DNA from: Gnetum montanum
Taxonomy: Eukaryota > Streptophyta > Gnetopsida > Gnetales > Gnetaceae
Reading direction: 5' to 3'
Length of the DNA stretch: 64,000 bases
Assembly (NCBI GenBank): GCA_015680685.1
Contig: MNCI01029688.1
Location: 223,938-287,937, forward strand
The notes under the pieces: generated by a model
Told to the model about the DNA's origin: nothing
Seen by the model: the letters and a program-made list of their open reading frames with translations, nothing else
The model's database searches: none
Position numbers and translations under genes: made by a program
Shown here: positions 32,237-42,933 of the stretch, piece by piece
Numbering within the stretch: the stretch's first letter is position 1
Layout of the letters: the number at the start of each line of letters is the position of its first letter

Positions 32237-32515
32237 TCAATGTCTCAGGAGCCTTTGTATCAATTGATCCTTTACTTGACCAATAAGAAGGCCTGCCTTC
32301 ATAAGTCTGCCTTTGATCTAAAGTATGATCAATGCTTTCATCAGGTAAATAATATAATTCCTTATTTGCTATTGTACTATCTTCCAATCTCTGATAAAGG
32401 GATAATCTGGCACTTTAATTTTGTATCCCAAGTAGGTCTCAACATCATACGATGTTTCAATTTTGGATAAGATAGTCCTACTGTTCTATGAAATGGCCAA
32501 ATGTGCCAACACCAG

Positions 32516-35017
32516 TCAAGAATGGTACATGGGAGAAACATATCTCTTCTAGAATAATAGTTAGGGAAATGCCACTGTGAAGAGAAAGGACATTTCTATA
32601 TCCTACTTAGTGAAGGCCATATCTAAGGTTCTTGGATTATTGGAAACTAAGGAAAACTTGGCAAAAATTTCAACAAAATAAGACCTAGAGGTCAAAAAGG
32701 AGTGGGTCTAACAATGCTACAAAGTTGATTGTAAGAATTTTAGTGCACTCACAATGGTAGAGCATGCATATTTCAAGATGACAGCCTACCATCTCAATCT
32801 TATAGTGAGGCCCAACAAGGTGATAACCTCCTTTGCCCATGCATACACCACTCTAAGCAAGAAATTTTCTATCAACCTCCCATAGCTAATCTATCTTAAG
32901 ATAGATAAGCAATTTAAAGAAGATGAATATGGGAGGAAGGCACTCCCCTTTCCATGTCTCATCTAGAGATTATGTAAAAGGGGAGGAATAGCTCACTATT
33001 TTATTGATACCATCAAACATGCTCCTACTACCTCTTGGGTGGAAATGATGAAGGATAAAGTTTCTACCAAAGTTCTAGAAGAGGAGTAGTTGCCATCACC
33101 ACCCACTTATTATCAATCAATGCTAGAGTCTCGCACTACCATTGAGCACATGTGCGAACTCCATGGGTAACTCCTATAGTAGTAGTAGGCATGCTCAAGT
33201 GATGGTAAATCCTTTATACATAGTACAACAGTGAGTCATCTCAATGAGGTGGCATAATCAATCAGTAGGATGAAGAGTTTGACACCAATGTTTTCTACTA
33301 AATGAATGAAAGTACCCACAAGATGAAATCCTGGTGCTTGAGAGGTAATGGTATTCCCCTCTCAACAACAACAATTCCCAAAAATCTCTAGAAATGCCAC
33401 TACCTTTTTAGTGCACTTAGAAGAGGGCAAGGAAGCAACTGTTCTAGTGATGCAGCACCAAGGGCAAGAAACAACAACATAGGTGGTTGTTAATAAAGTG
33501 GCAGATGCACTCAATGCCCTTGTAAAATCTATCCTAGATGTTGTTGTACTCAAAGATATGTAGGTGTCTATAGGAGTAGGAAGTGAAAAATTTAGTGCAA
33601 CCTAGCATGAGGAGTTCTTGAATTAACTAGTAGGAGCTGGGCAACTAATTATGGATATCTTTGATATCTTAGAAATCATTTTAGCAAACCAGTTAAAGCT
33701 ACTTAGGACTAGCAGCAAGGTCCTCATTACCAATGCTCAACTTGAGGTAGCCATAGAGTAGAATCAATGTTTGGCTATTGAGGTTGCGAAATTGAAAGCC
33801 TACCTTGCTAATCCCACCATACTCAGCTAGAACATAGCATGAGATGAAGCTTTTCAATATCTTTAGGTAAAACTTTAGGAGGCTTAGTACATGAAGAAGT
33901 CTAGAATCTTTGATCAGTCCTTAGTAGATGCCACTTTATACAACATTCAAAAGGACTCATTGGAGGTTCACGAGGAGAACACCAAGCTTACTTAGGAAAA
34001 CCATCACCAGCAAAATGTCAAGATGCAGAAGGATCAAATGACAAAATTCATCCAACAATAGCAAGAGTAGCTTACTAGAGTTAACATTGAATTAAAGAGG
34101 CTGGCTGCAGAAAATTGAAATCTATTAATGGAGGAGGTGCATGCCTTTTGCTAGAAGTTTGCAATTGAAATTTTCACATGGAAACAAGAGACCATCAAGT
34201 TCAAAAGGATCAAGAATCATTATAGGGACTAACTTAACTTGTAGAAGGAGATAAATAAAAAATATATCCAACTAGTGAAGGAAAAAGTGAATGAGGCCCT
34301 CCAACATCTCCAATAAGGAGGTGATGTATGGTAGCCTGTCTTTGATGGATTGAATGAATACAAAAAAGTTGAAATCCACCTCAAGGAGCTATAGATCAAG
34401 GAGATGATGAAGTACATTACTCAAAACTAGTAATGCTAATCAGCAAAAGAATAAGGTCAAAATTGGAGAAACAAGTGGCCAACTTGTATCTTTTGTACAA
34501 GGCTAAGTTCAAGTACCACAAAGAAATAAAATATACATTGGAAATAGACAACACTAAACTTGTGGTTCTTAAGGCAAAGTTCATAAATCAAAGATCAATA
34601 GTGGAGAACTTGGCGAAAAGAATGAATGATTGCTAGGAGCTATGGATTGCAGTCAAGGCATTCAACATTAAATGTAAACAATTCACTACCTAGTTTATAA
34701 ACATCAAGGATTTGTTTCCTATAGTGCCCTATCCTTGGGATGTTCCCATATCATCCCACATTGGTGATGTTGCATGGACCATGTATGATCCCAAGAGTAA
34801 GGAGAAGAAGATGAAATAATTGTTGGATGCTTTCCGTCTTCCACCAGAATACCTTTGGAACCTCAGAAACCTCCACCATCTGGGACCATTTGATTTTTTC
34901 TCTCATACTCAAGCCACAAAAGAAGTTGTATTGTCAGTTTTTATCATTGTGTTCAATTTTGTTGTCATGAACACAAATTTTTATAATACTTGTAAATTTG
35001 TACACTTGGGTACTTAG
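32516..35017 (+). pseudogene. A1 ORF3, main part: plant transposon-protein-like domain and coiled coil
   Basis: Reading across stops, 32,580-33,090 gives an N-terminal segment, then YFKMTAYHLNLIVRPNKVIT, then LSKKFSINLP.LIYLKIDKQF, then RKALPFPCLI and LCKRGGIAHYF. This order of motifs matches my memory of the 'putative plant transposon protein' family (Pfam Transposase_32, PF20167) found in Athila/Tat-like elements. A Pro-rich segment (PSPPTYYQS) follows, then from about 33,620 to 34,700 a Gln/Glu/Lys-rich heptad-like region that should form coiled coil (for example KLEKQVANLYLLYKAKFKYHKEIK). The C-terminal piece ends at 35,017. A2 has the colinear copy at 57,921-60,085. Its role is unknown; the position is that of the env-like gene in Athila. 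Confidence 0.6.
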
Positions 35018-35145
35018 TGTTTTTTTGAGTTAGGTTGTGTATCAGTTAGTTAGTTAATAATCCCATACCTTCTTGAAATTTTGTAAGAAAACTTATTCCT
35101 CATTTTGTTCAATCAAGGATGATTTTTCCTTTAGTTGTGAATGTA
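35018..35145 (+). other. A1 region before the 3' LTR
   Basis: A segment with TTAGTTAG, AATTTTGTAAG and TTTAGTTGTGAATGTA resembles the sequence before the E1 and E2 3' LTRs (for example 41,930-42,030). The polypurine tract should be here but is decayed. Confidence 0.5.
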
Positions 35146-36007
35146 TGATGAAGCATCTTCCTCAAGGTGCATCAACAAGATGCTATCACTACAATTCCAT
35201 CAATGTGATCTCGTTAACACGGGCGTGTCGATGCATGGTTTGATGCATTGACATGATCTCATTGACACAATGTCTTGTCTTGCCTATAATTACACAGCCA
35301 CCAATCATATTTATGTCATCTATTCATTAGTTGCTAGCCCAACTCTTACATTTTTGTCTTCCCAAATTTTGAATATTTTCTAAGTACCCACTGTAGGAGT
35401 GAAAAGTGTATGGATCTTTATTCAAGCATTGATGTACCTAGGCACCTTAGTGTGAATGGTAATAAAGAGAAGCTTTCTTCATAAAGCTTACAACATTTGG
35501 AATTATTTTAATGCTTACTTTAAATACATTTATTATTTCAGAAATTTACTTTAATGCATTCAATTAAATAATTAATTAATACATAAGTATGATCATTTTG
35601 AGCATTTGTTAATGTTTGGTAATCCCAGTAGTGCCTAACGTTTGGTAACCTAGTAACATTACAGTATTGTTCAGAATGTGTACAATAAATGAGAACAGAA
35701 GCTTATGTTAGGATTAGTTAAGATATTAGTTAGTTGTTAGAATTGTTAAACATTTAATTACTTGATTTTTAGCACTTAGGTAAATTAATATACAAATGTA
35801 AAATGATAAAAATCATATGCCTCAGTTACACTTAACCATACCTTTGAACTTCACAAGTGAAACTAGGAAGACAATGATTACATCCATTAGATTCACTACC
35901 TAGACCAAGTGTACTTAGAGAGCTAAAGTCTACGGAATTTGACTAGATCACTTAGTGAACACTAGTGGTTCATATGGTTGGGTGTAGGGACTAATCATTG
36001 CTCATCA
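35146..36007 (+). mobile_element. A1 3' LTR
   Basis: It starts TGATGAAGCATC, has TATAATTA at 35,285, and ends CTCATCA at 36,007, followed by the TSD AAAGG. It aligns with the 5' LTR at 19,080. Confidence 0.9.
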
Positions 36008-36604
36008 AAAGGGAAAGCTGCATCAAATGGCTTAATATGAATAACATTTCTAAGTTTAAGAGAGGATATAATTCTAATCCCCTACATCATTTGCAAGCCT
36101 TCCATGATGTTTGCACCTTATAAAACATTGAAAGTAAGTGGAAAAAGATTAATCTCTTTGCTAGGATACTAATAGAAGAAGCTAAAAGCTGGTATAGATT
36201 GTTGGAACTAGATTCACTTGACCATTAGTCCACAATTCTTGAGCTATTCAATGACAAGAATCGAACGACTCTAGAGTGTCCAATCTGAGGAGGAAAATCC
36301 AAGGGTGGAAGCAAGGCACTCATGAGTCCTTGAATGTAACTATGAGTAGGTACTACTCTTTTTTGTAATGATGCCCAGGCCATTGATACCCTTAGCAGGA
36401 TCAACTATGCCATATCATAGATGGACTCTAAACTAAAACAAGGAGAAACCTTAGGATCTATGAAACTCTTTTGCAAAATTGATCTTACCACACAGTAGTA
36501 TAAATAATAGGGAGCATGAAGCACATTAGAAACCTTAAAAATTTGATGCATTAAATCAATTTAATATTTGAAATAATAAAATTTTAATAAAATGCCATGG
36601 ATGA
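36008..36604 (+). pseudogene. G1 gag, resumed capsid part
   Basis: It continues the gag cut at 19,074. Fragments such as NNISKFKRGYNSNPLHHLQAF, KSWYRLLELDS and ELFNDK correspond to the capsid region of E2 (37,140-37,400) and A. Frames are broken. It ends at about 36,604, where the duplicated unit meets the next copy of E gag. Confidence 0.65.
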
Positions 36605-36609
36605 ATAAA

Positions 36610-39272
36610 ACCAATAATGCATTGTATGATGATAACACTCTTAGGAGAAATGATAGCATCTATACTAAGGAAAACTAGAGTAAACAACCATAAGTAGGAA
36701 TTTCATATGCTCAATTAGACCCTTACTACACTCAAAGACTACATTCAACTAATGAAGACAATCGTAGAGAAGATGGAGTACGCCATATAATAAAGAGGGC
36801 CTCAAGACCTAGGACCTCCTCCAAATCTAGAAGAGATAAATCAATGGACCATAGGGGGAGATATAGCAATGATGATGATCCTCCCAGTTCACCATCTTCT
36901 TCTTCCTCTTCCATGTCTAGTTCTAATAGGGATGAATGTAGGTATAGAAATAAAGATACACTAAGGGATTAAGACAAAGATAGAATAGAAATAGAAGAGA
37001 TCATCAAAGTGAGCATAGACCATATCATCATAATCAAACAAATATAAATAGAAATCATCACCATGACATGTTTGATGATGGTGAGCCCTTGTTGGCTACT
37101 AGGAGAATGACATAGATAATAGAGGCAGTTAGCATATACCACAAGCATAAAAGGGAAAGTTGCATCAAAAGGCTTGATATGAATAACATCCTTAAATTTG
37201 TGGGTGGCTATAACTTTGATCCATAACATTACTTATGAGCCTTCCATGATGCCTGAAACTTGTAGAACATAAAGATTGAGTGGAAAAGGATTAAGTTCTT
37301 TTCTAGGACACTAGTTGATGAAGCTAAAAGTTGGTATAGATTGTTGGAACCAGATTCAATCCATTAATGATCCACAATGCTAGAACTCTTCAATGAGAAA
37401 TAATAACACTATGTGAGAGTGTCCAATTTAAGAAAAATAATCCAAGGGTGAAATCAAAGAAAGAATGAACCCTTGGATATGGCCTTAGATAGATACTATT
37501 CTCTACTACATAGATGTCTAGTTCATGGGTTTTTTTTAGAAAGAGCACCTTCTCCCCGTCATAGATGGGCTTCGTACACCAATATGAAAGACCCTTGGGA
37601 TCTATTCTCAAGGGCAATTATCTAGATTAAAAGCCCATTAGATAAAAGGGCTATTTGAATAGGTGGAAAAATAAGAAGGAGAGCTATGTAAAAGGAAGAG
37701 TGTTAAGAAATATAATTGGGATCAAACTCTTCAAACAAGAGAAGTCCTTATGTATGATAAGGAAAAGGAGGAAGCTCTTGATGAACTAATTTCACAGCAA
37801 ACTTTGTCAATACAAAATTCCATCATTAAGGTTGTTTTAAGGATAGATAAGATGTGGGATTTGATAAATGAAAAATTTACAACTTACATGAAAACCTTAG
37901 AGGAGAGGGTAATGCAAAAAGGATCAAGTAAGAAGAACAAGAAGAGGAAAAAGATCAAAGATACAAGGCAGAACACTTATTGACAAAAAGAGAAAGTAGC
38001 TACAGTAGAAGAGGCTATAGACCCAACCACAGAAGAGGATGATATATGTGATAGTTGCCAGTATGACCATCCCAAGGACTATTACCTAGTTATGTTACAT
38101 CTACATGAGGTTGGGGCTTTTGCTCTCAATCCTAAATTCATACAAAAGCAAATGCCTAGGAAATTACCTTACTCAAAAGGTAATTATAGACAGTCCTACA
38201 ACCAATCATACTATCCTAATGGGACTTGTAATCGGCCTCAACACTACTATCAACTGTAGTGGCAAAACCCACAGTTGTGGGAATGGCATCAATAAACCAG
38301 AAATACCCATATTACCAGTTGATCCCGTATGACTACTATGTTCGACAACCTGTTACTCCAAATGGTTCTACTTCATCTAACTTGAATTACTATAATCACT
38401 CTTTTGAATATCATGAACCTACAACATCTTCTGTGAGATCATCATCTCAAACCTCTTATCCTCTATGACATCCTCAATATTCTCATACTTCCTTCCATCA
38501 TATGTCACCATCAACAACATAGGAATGATTGACACCACAACATCAATGGAAGAATGCCACTTGTGCTATGAATATACAAGTAAATGATAATGTTAGTAGA
38601 TCTTAGAAAAAGTCTCAAAAACATCCTTTCTTAAGGATAGTTTCCACACATGGGCACAAAACTAATAGATCTTCTGGCTCATCAAAACTAGCACAAGGCC
38701 AACCAAGTGCAACATCCTTCCTCACCAAAACAATGTCTCCCAATTTGATGCAAGAGCCAACACCCATTACTACTTTAATGAAATACATAATAGATGAACC
38801 TATCATTGTGGAGAGATAGGTAATTCCATGCATTACTAATGATAAAGGAGAATGCAGTTGTGGACTGACACTTGAAAATGTCAACATAGTCATGACACCA
38901 ATCCACACTAAATATGAAAGACAAGTATATGCATAAGAAAGAGCAAGGGCCACTAAACCAAAAGACACCGAATGGCTACAAACTGAGAACCTAAAAATAT
39001 CTAAAACATGCATTGAAACATTTGAACCACTTATTAATTCCCATTCTAAGAAAATAATCCTAGTTAAGAACTTACAAATGAAAATACTAAATGAAAATCA
39101 TACATCAACAAAATGAGGAACTAAGGACTTGGATGATCAAAATTCAATTACCATCAAGATTACATGGGACGATAACCAAAAAACTAACTCACTAAGGATG
39201 AAAATTGAGAAAACTCAAGTGTTTGATCTAGGGGAACTAGGGTTTATTCTGCAAACACTCACCCATGAGTTC
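36610..39272 (+). pseudogene. E2 gag pseudogene
   Basis: This is the best-preserved E-type Gag. In order it has YAQLDPYYTQR near 36,710 and a Ser/Arg/Asp-rich linker (36,800-36,960). The capsid segment has CIKRLDMNNI near 37,165, LVDEAKSWYRLLE near 37,310 and PLDMALDRYYSLLHR near 37,470. The zinc-knuckle-like CDSCQYDHPKDYY (38,048-38,086) keeps two Cys and His but has lost the last Cys. A Tyr/Gln/Ser-rich tail (38,180-38,470) and the C-terminal part with ITIKITWDDNQKTNSLRM near 39,150-39,200 complete it. No pol follows. Confidence 0.75.
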
Positions 39273-39317
39273 AGTCATGGTAGAGACACCAATCATAATC
39301 AAGGAATTAATAAGTGT

Positions 39318-39560
39318 TTTTCAATTTTTTTTGTTTTACAATTTTTTTTGATTTCTAATTTTTTATGCCTTTTCACATTTCTTACCAATTTCCACATTCT
39401 TTGATATCCTTTAAATCTTCTATGCTTTTCCATTTCTTAAACCATTTGCAATTATTTGATATTTTCTACTTCTTTTTAATCTTTTTCATTCTTAATATAT
39501 TTTACAATTTTTTATACTTTTTTTACATGTTACTTGTACATATTTCTATGAATTTTTAAT
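39318..39560 (+). other. T-rich tract after E2 gag
   Basis: Counterpart of 9,689-9,930, at the same position after gag. Confidence 0.7.
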
Positions 39561-40850
39561 AAAACACATTAAGAATAAAGTAAGATATAGTTCCAATAAG
39601 GTGAAGATTTCTCTATGTTATCAAATCATAAGGGACTGATTATTTGTATAGTGATACCACACTACCCATCCATCCCTTCCAATAATAAGAAATTCTTAAC
39701 ATGGTCATATTGGTATTTTTTTCCATCATACAACTAAAAATAAACTTGTGATCATTATGCCTGGATAGAAAAGTGAAGAACCAAGGGGGAATGTAAAGGG
39801 AGTGACATCAAGGGGACTTGTGAAATCTCTTAGACCACTACTATATGTTCTATCATGTTTCTAAGGTTATAATTATGTCCTTGTAGATCTAACAAAAAAT
39901 GGAGGTAAGAGTATAATAAGTGCTACCTTACAATGTCACTAGAAAGACGTGTTACCCACACCTAAAGGTAGTCCTCTAGTAAGGTTGACATAGATAAAAA
40001 TAAAACCCATGCACAAAATAAATTTCCAAGGGTTCCACTAGAAAGACATGTTACCCATGCCTGAAGGTACATGACTTCTCAAAAATCTAAAAAATAAAAT
40101 AAGTGTCATGAATAAGCTCCTCCCTTAGACAATACACCAAGTGGTAATACTCTTTGTAATAATGGTAGTCTTATGATTATAACTCTTAGATATGAAACAA
40201 TGTTATGTCACTGGAATGTGGTTTGGACTTGGTTTGAATCTTGGATAGAAAATCTAATGATTATTTTAACCACTAATAAAAGACAAGAATTCATTATGAC
40301 AATGGTATGACACCTCATGTCCCGATTTCAGCAATCCTTTCTATAGTCTATCTCATATCACTGTATATGTAATCATAACCTATGGTATTGTATAATATAG
40401 CATCATTTTCCAAACCTAATGTTACTAACATGTATTTTTTGCTCAATAGGTATGCCTTACATTCAACTCCTTAAGTGCCTAAGGATACTTTAAGTGTGGT
40501 TATACAAGGGCATTACGGGCTAGAGCTTGCTTTGGGAAGGATCCACTTGTATAACTCTTGTATTTCATACTTGCTACGCAATTCCACATTGTGCCTTCCA
40601 AAACATCTAATAAACACCCCATATCATTTAATCATTTTTCCATACATTAGAAATTCGTTACCCATTTCTTATTCATACTATGAACTTTGGTTGTGCAAGA
40701 TTCCTTTTTCATGAACCTTGAATGCTAAATTGTTGAAAAATATGCATCACTCATGGCCCATGATCCTCTAGACAAGCTTTACATCTTCTAAGCATTCCAT
40801 CAGACTCATTTTTTAAAAGAAAAATCAATGAAGAATTTGAACTTTTTAAT
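39561..40850 (+). other. E2 non-coding spacer with conserved blocks
   Basis: The conserved motif occurs twice: GTTACCCACACCTAAAGGT at 39,951-39,969 and GTTACCCATGCCTGAAGGT at 40,050-40,068. The two are 99 bp apart in an apparent local duplication not present in E1. The GGATCCACTTG block is at 40,501-40,549. The 79-codon ORF at 40,475-40,714 spans this block and is not supported in E1. Confidence 0.6.
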
Positions 40851-40854
40851 GGTG

Positions 40855-40945
40855 ACATCATAGTTATGATGTTGTAGGCACCTATGATGTCATATCTACG
40901 ATGTTTGGTCTACAATGTTGCACACATAACAATAGTAGATATATG
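40855..40945 (+). promoter_or_regulatory. E2 internal promoter-like array
   Basis: CTATGATGTCATATCTACGA (40,882-40,901) matches 19 of 20 bases of the E2 LTR U3 stretch at 42,122-42,141. A second relative TTATGATGTTGTAGG lies just upstream, and a weak TATA-like AGATATAT follows near 40,938. Confidence 0.55.
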
Positions 40946-41530
40946 TGTGGGAGTTAGTGAAATTTTTTATTCCTCTCATTTGTAGCAAGAGAATGTTTTG
41001 CAATTTTTTTTCTTAGCCCTCTTGCACACTAGCTTCCAAAGGCCATAACTTTGCCCTCCTAGCTCTGATTTCCAAAATTCTTCAATCCTGTTGATCTCAA
41101 AGTGCTAAACTTAGTTGTGGGGGGTGTGGGGAGGGCACAGGGGTGAGGTGCATTACACGATGTAAGCAAATGAAAATTTGAAAATTTGAGCCAAAAATTC
41201 CTAATGCCTGGAAGATATTATAAAGGATAACTACAAAGAAATAATAAGAACCTTAAGGTTAATTAATCAAACTAAGGCCAGAAACATTTAGATAATACTC
41301 TTAATAGATCATATCAACTATTTTAGGCCATAATAAGCAAGGAAAATGATAGAAGATCATAGGTAAAAAAAAAAAGATATAACACCTAGCAAGTTTCTGT
41401 TTAAAATTTTTTTGAACTCTGCAATTATAATAAGATAAGAAGTTGATCTAACCAAGGGTATGAGTAAGGTAACAAACTATTAAGAATTGATGTGAATACC
41501 CTAATAATTTCAAATCCTTGTTGATTGTAG

Positions 41531-41880
41531 ATGGCCCTTAAGAAGACACTAGAAGGAGGATCTTCACAACATAGAACCTGAAGAGATGCAACTTCAAGCA
41601 TCTCCTTTATGGCCTACACTAATCAATAGTAGAGAATGGTACTTAGGAGAAATGTACCAAATTTAGCAAAATAAACAAGCCAATGCAATAGTTAAAATTT
41701 AAGGAGTCTCTATGCCATAATTATTAGAGAGAGTAGATGGAAAAGACAACAAGGATGGAAGAGGAAAAATTGTAGGTGCTCTTGAATTGCTATCAATTCC
41801 AGAAGCCCAACAACAAAGGAAAGAAGCCAATGGAAGAGCCACCACTATCTAAAATATGAACTACATTGTGCCACTTCAAA
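41531..41880 (+). pseudogene. E2 ORF3 remnant
   Basis: ATG at 41,531 after the acceptor-like TTGATTGTAG gives MALKKTLEGGSSQH, then a stop, ATSSISFMAYT, and REWYLGEMYQ. The latter is like REWYMGE in ORF3 of A2 at about 57,925. Most of the A-type domain and all the coiled coil are absent. Confidence 0.5.
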
Positions 41881-42030
41881 TTTTTTCTTTATTTTTTGAT
41901 GTAACTGTGTCACTCAAAGTTAGTTAGTACTTAGAGTCTATCAATAATCTCATACGTTCCCAATTTTGTAAGGAAAGCTCGAACCGATCCTTTTAACTCG
42001 AGGATGAGATTTTAGTTAGTCATGGAAATA

Positions 42031-42928
42031 TGATGAATCATTAATTAGCTAGGATATCATTGATGCTATATCTTTTATGTTTGAAAAAAATTTCAATTTT
42101 TGTCCATCAATGATATCGTAACTATGATATCATATCTACGACATTGTATATTCGATATCGTAGCACAAGCTATGTCATCATAGATCCAATATCACAAGAT
42201 GTGTGAAACCTATAAATACAACACTTGGATGCATTGGTTGGAAGAAGTTTCATTCCACTCTTAGATATATTCTTGTAGTTTTGTTTCATAGTTTTAGAGA
42301 TAGAGTGAGTGCCTGCAGTGTGGTGTTGAGAAGTTGTACAGAATCTCTATTTGAGTGAAGTGTACTTAGGCATAGTTCATGATTGAAAATAAAGATCAAG
42401 ATTACTTTTCATCATTACAACATCCACTTATATTTAATATCTTACTTAGCATAGTTTTTACTATTTTATTAGTTAAATCATTTACATTTCCAAGTACTTT
42501 ACTTTCTTGTTTATTAGTAAAGAAAAATGAGTGCGACTAGTTTTGAGCATTTAAGTGTAATCATTTGGTAATCCTAGTAGTGTTGTTTCTTAGTTCATCC
42601 AATAACATAATGCTTGGTAACCCAATAATGGTTACATGAGCCCAGGGCATTATTGTCATTAGTTAGATTTAGAATTGAATTTCATTCTTAATTATGTTTA
42701 TAACTAGAAGAAAAATTAGGCCTAATAATATCAATTATCATATGCCTCACTTTGGACTAAAACATATGTGACAAAGCTACCACTAGTCCAAGTGGAAAGA
42801 TAACATCCTACGATCAATGCTTAACGATCTAGATGCCATAACTAGTGCCATCCATACAATTCAACTAGATTACATGTGAACGCTCATGATTTGTATGGTT
42901 GGGCGTAGGGGGTACCTACTACTCATCA
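42031..42928 (+). mobile_element. E2 3' LTR
   Basis: A clean 898-bp LTR running TGATGAATC...CTCATCA, followed by ATTAT (42,929-42,933), the same target sequence as at E1. It has a U3 array with GATATC and CTACGA motifs (42,053-42,200), TATAAATA at 42,211 and AATAAA near 42,389. Confidence 0.9.
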
Positions 42929-42933
42929 ATTAT

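Larger units (their letters stand above)
28432..32515. other. Gene-like island interrupting ORF3 of A1
   Basis: A2 runs uninterrupted across the equivalent point (57,918-57,925: CTTCTAG-TAG-AGAATGG). A1 has CTTCTAG at 28,431 and AGAATGG at about 32,519 with 4.1 kb between. The island has more CpG than the surrounding transposon DNA and contains the candidate coding regions listed below. I see no clear terminal inverted repeat or target duplication. It may be an insertion carrying gene pieces, or a rearrangement joint. 29,199-29,870 and 31,000-31,350 hold nothing I recognise. Confidence 0.6.
19080..36007 (+). mobile_element. Element A1: Tat/Athila-like Ty3/gypsy element with ORF3, nested in G1
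   Basis: Boundaries are set by TAATAAAGC (TGATGAAGC with two G-to-A changes) at 19,080 and CTCATCA ending at 36,007. The flanks carry the target duplication AAAGG (19,075-19,079 and 36,008-36,012). In order it holds the 5' LTR, PBS, gag, protease, RT, RNase H, integrase, T-rich tract, conserved blocks, internal promoter, ORF3 and 3' LTR. ORF3 is interrupted by a 4.1-kb gene-like island that includes a 554-N gap. The tRNA-Asp-like PBS, pol order and extra 3' ORF point to the Tat/Athila group. Confidence 0.85.
7416..36604. repeat. Tandem segmental duplication, unit 1
   Basis: The order E gag, T-rich tract, ORF3, 3' LTR, LINE, SINE-like, minus LTR, H gag, G LTR, A and G gag is repeated in the same order and orientation at 36,605-61,351. 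Shared nested insertion points (A in G gag, E in LINE) show that a pre-built cluster was copied. By eye the units differ by roughly one base in ten. Confidence 0.85.

Noticed and set aside
28432-32515. Helitron or MULE as the carrier of the island
   Set aside because: No CTRR end with hairpin, no terminal inverted repeats and no 9-bp target duplication could be seen at the joints. Left open, not claimed.
38615-39013. 132-codon minus ORF, the longest N-free ORF apart from the RLP piece
   Set aside because: Antisense to the E2 Gag C-terminal part; the E1 counterpart is not open.
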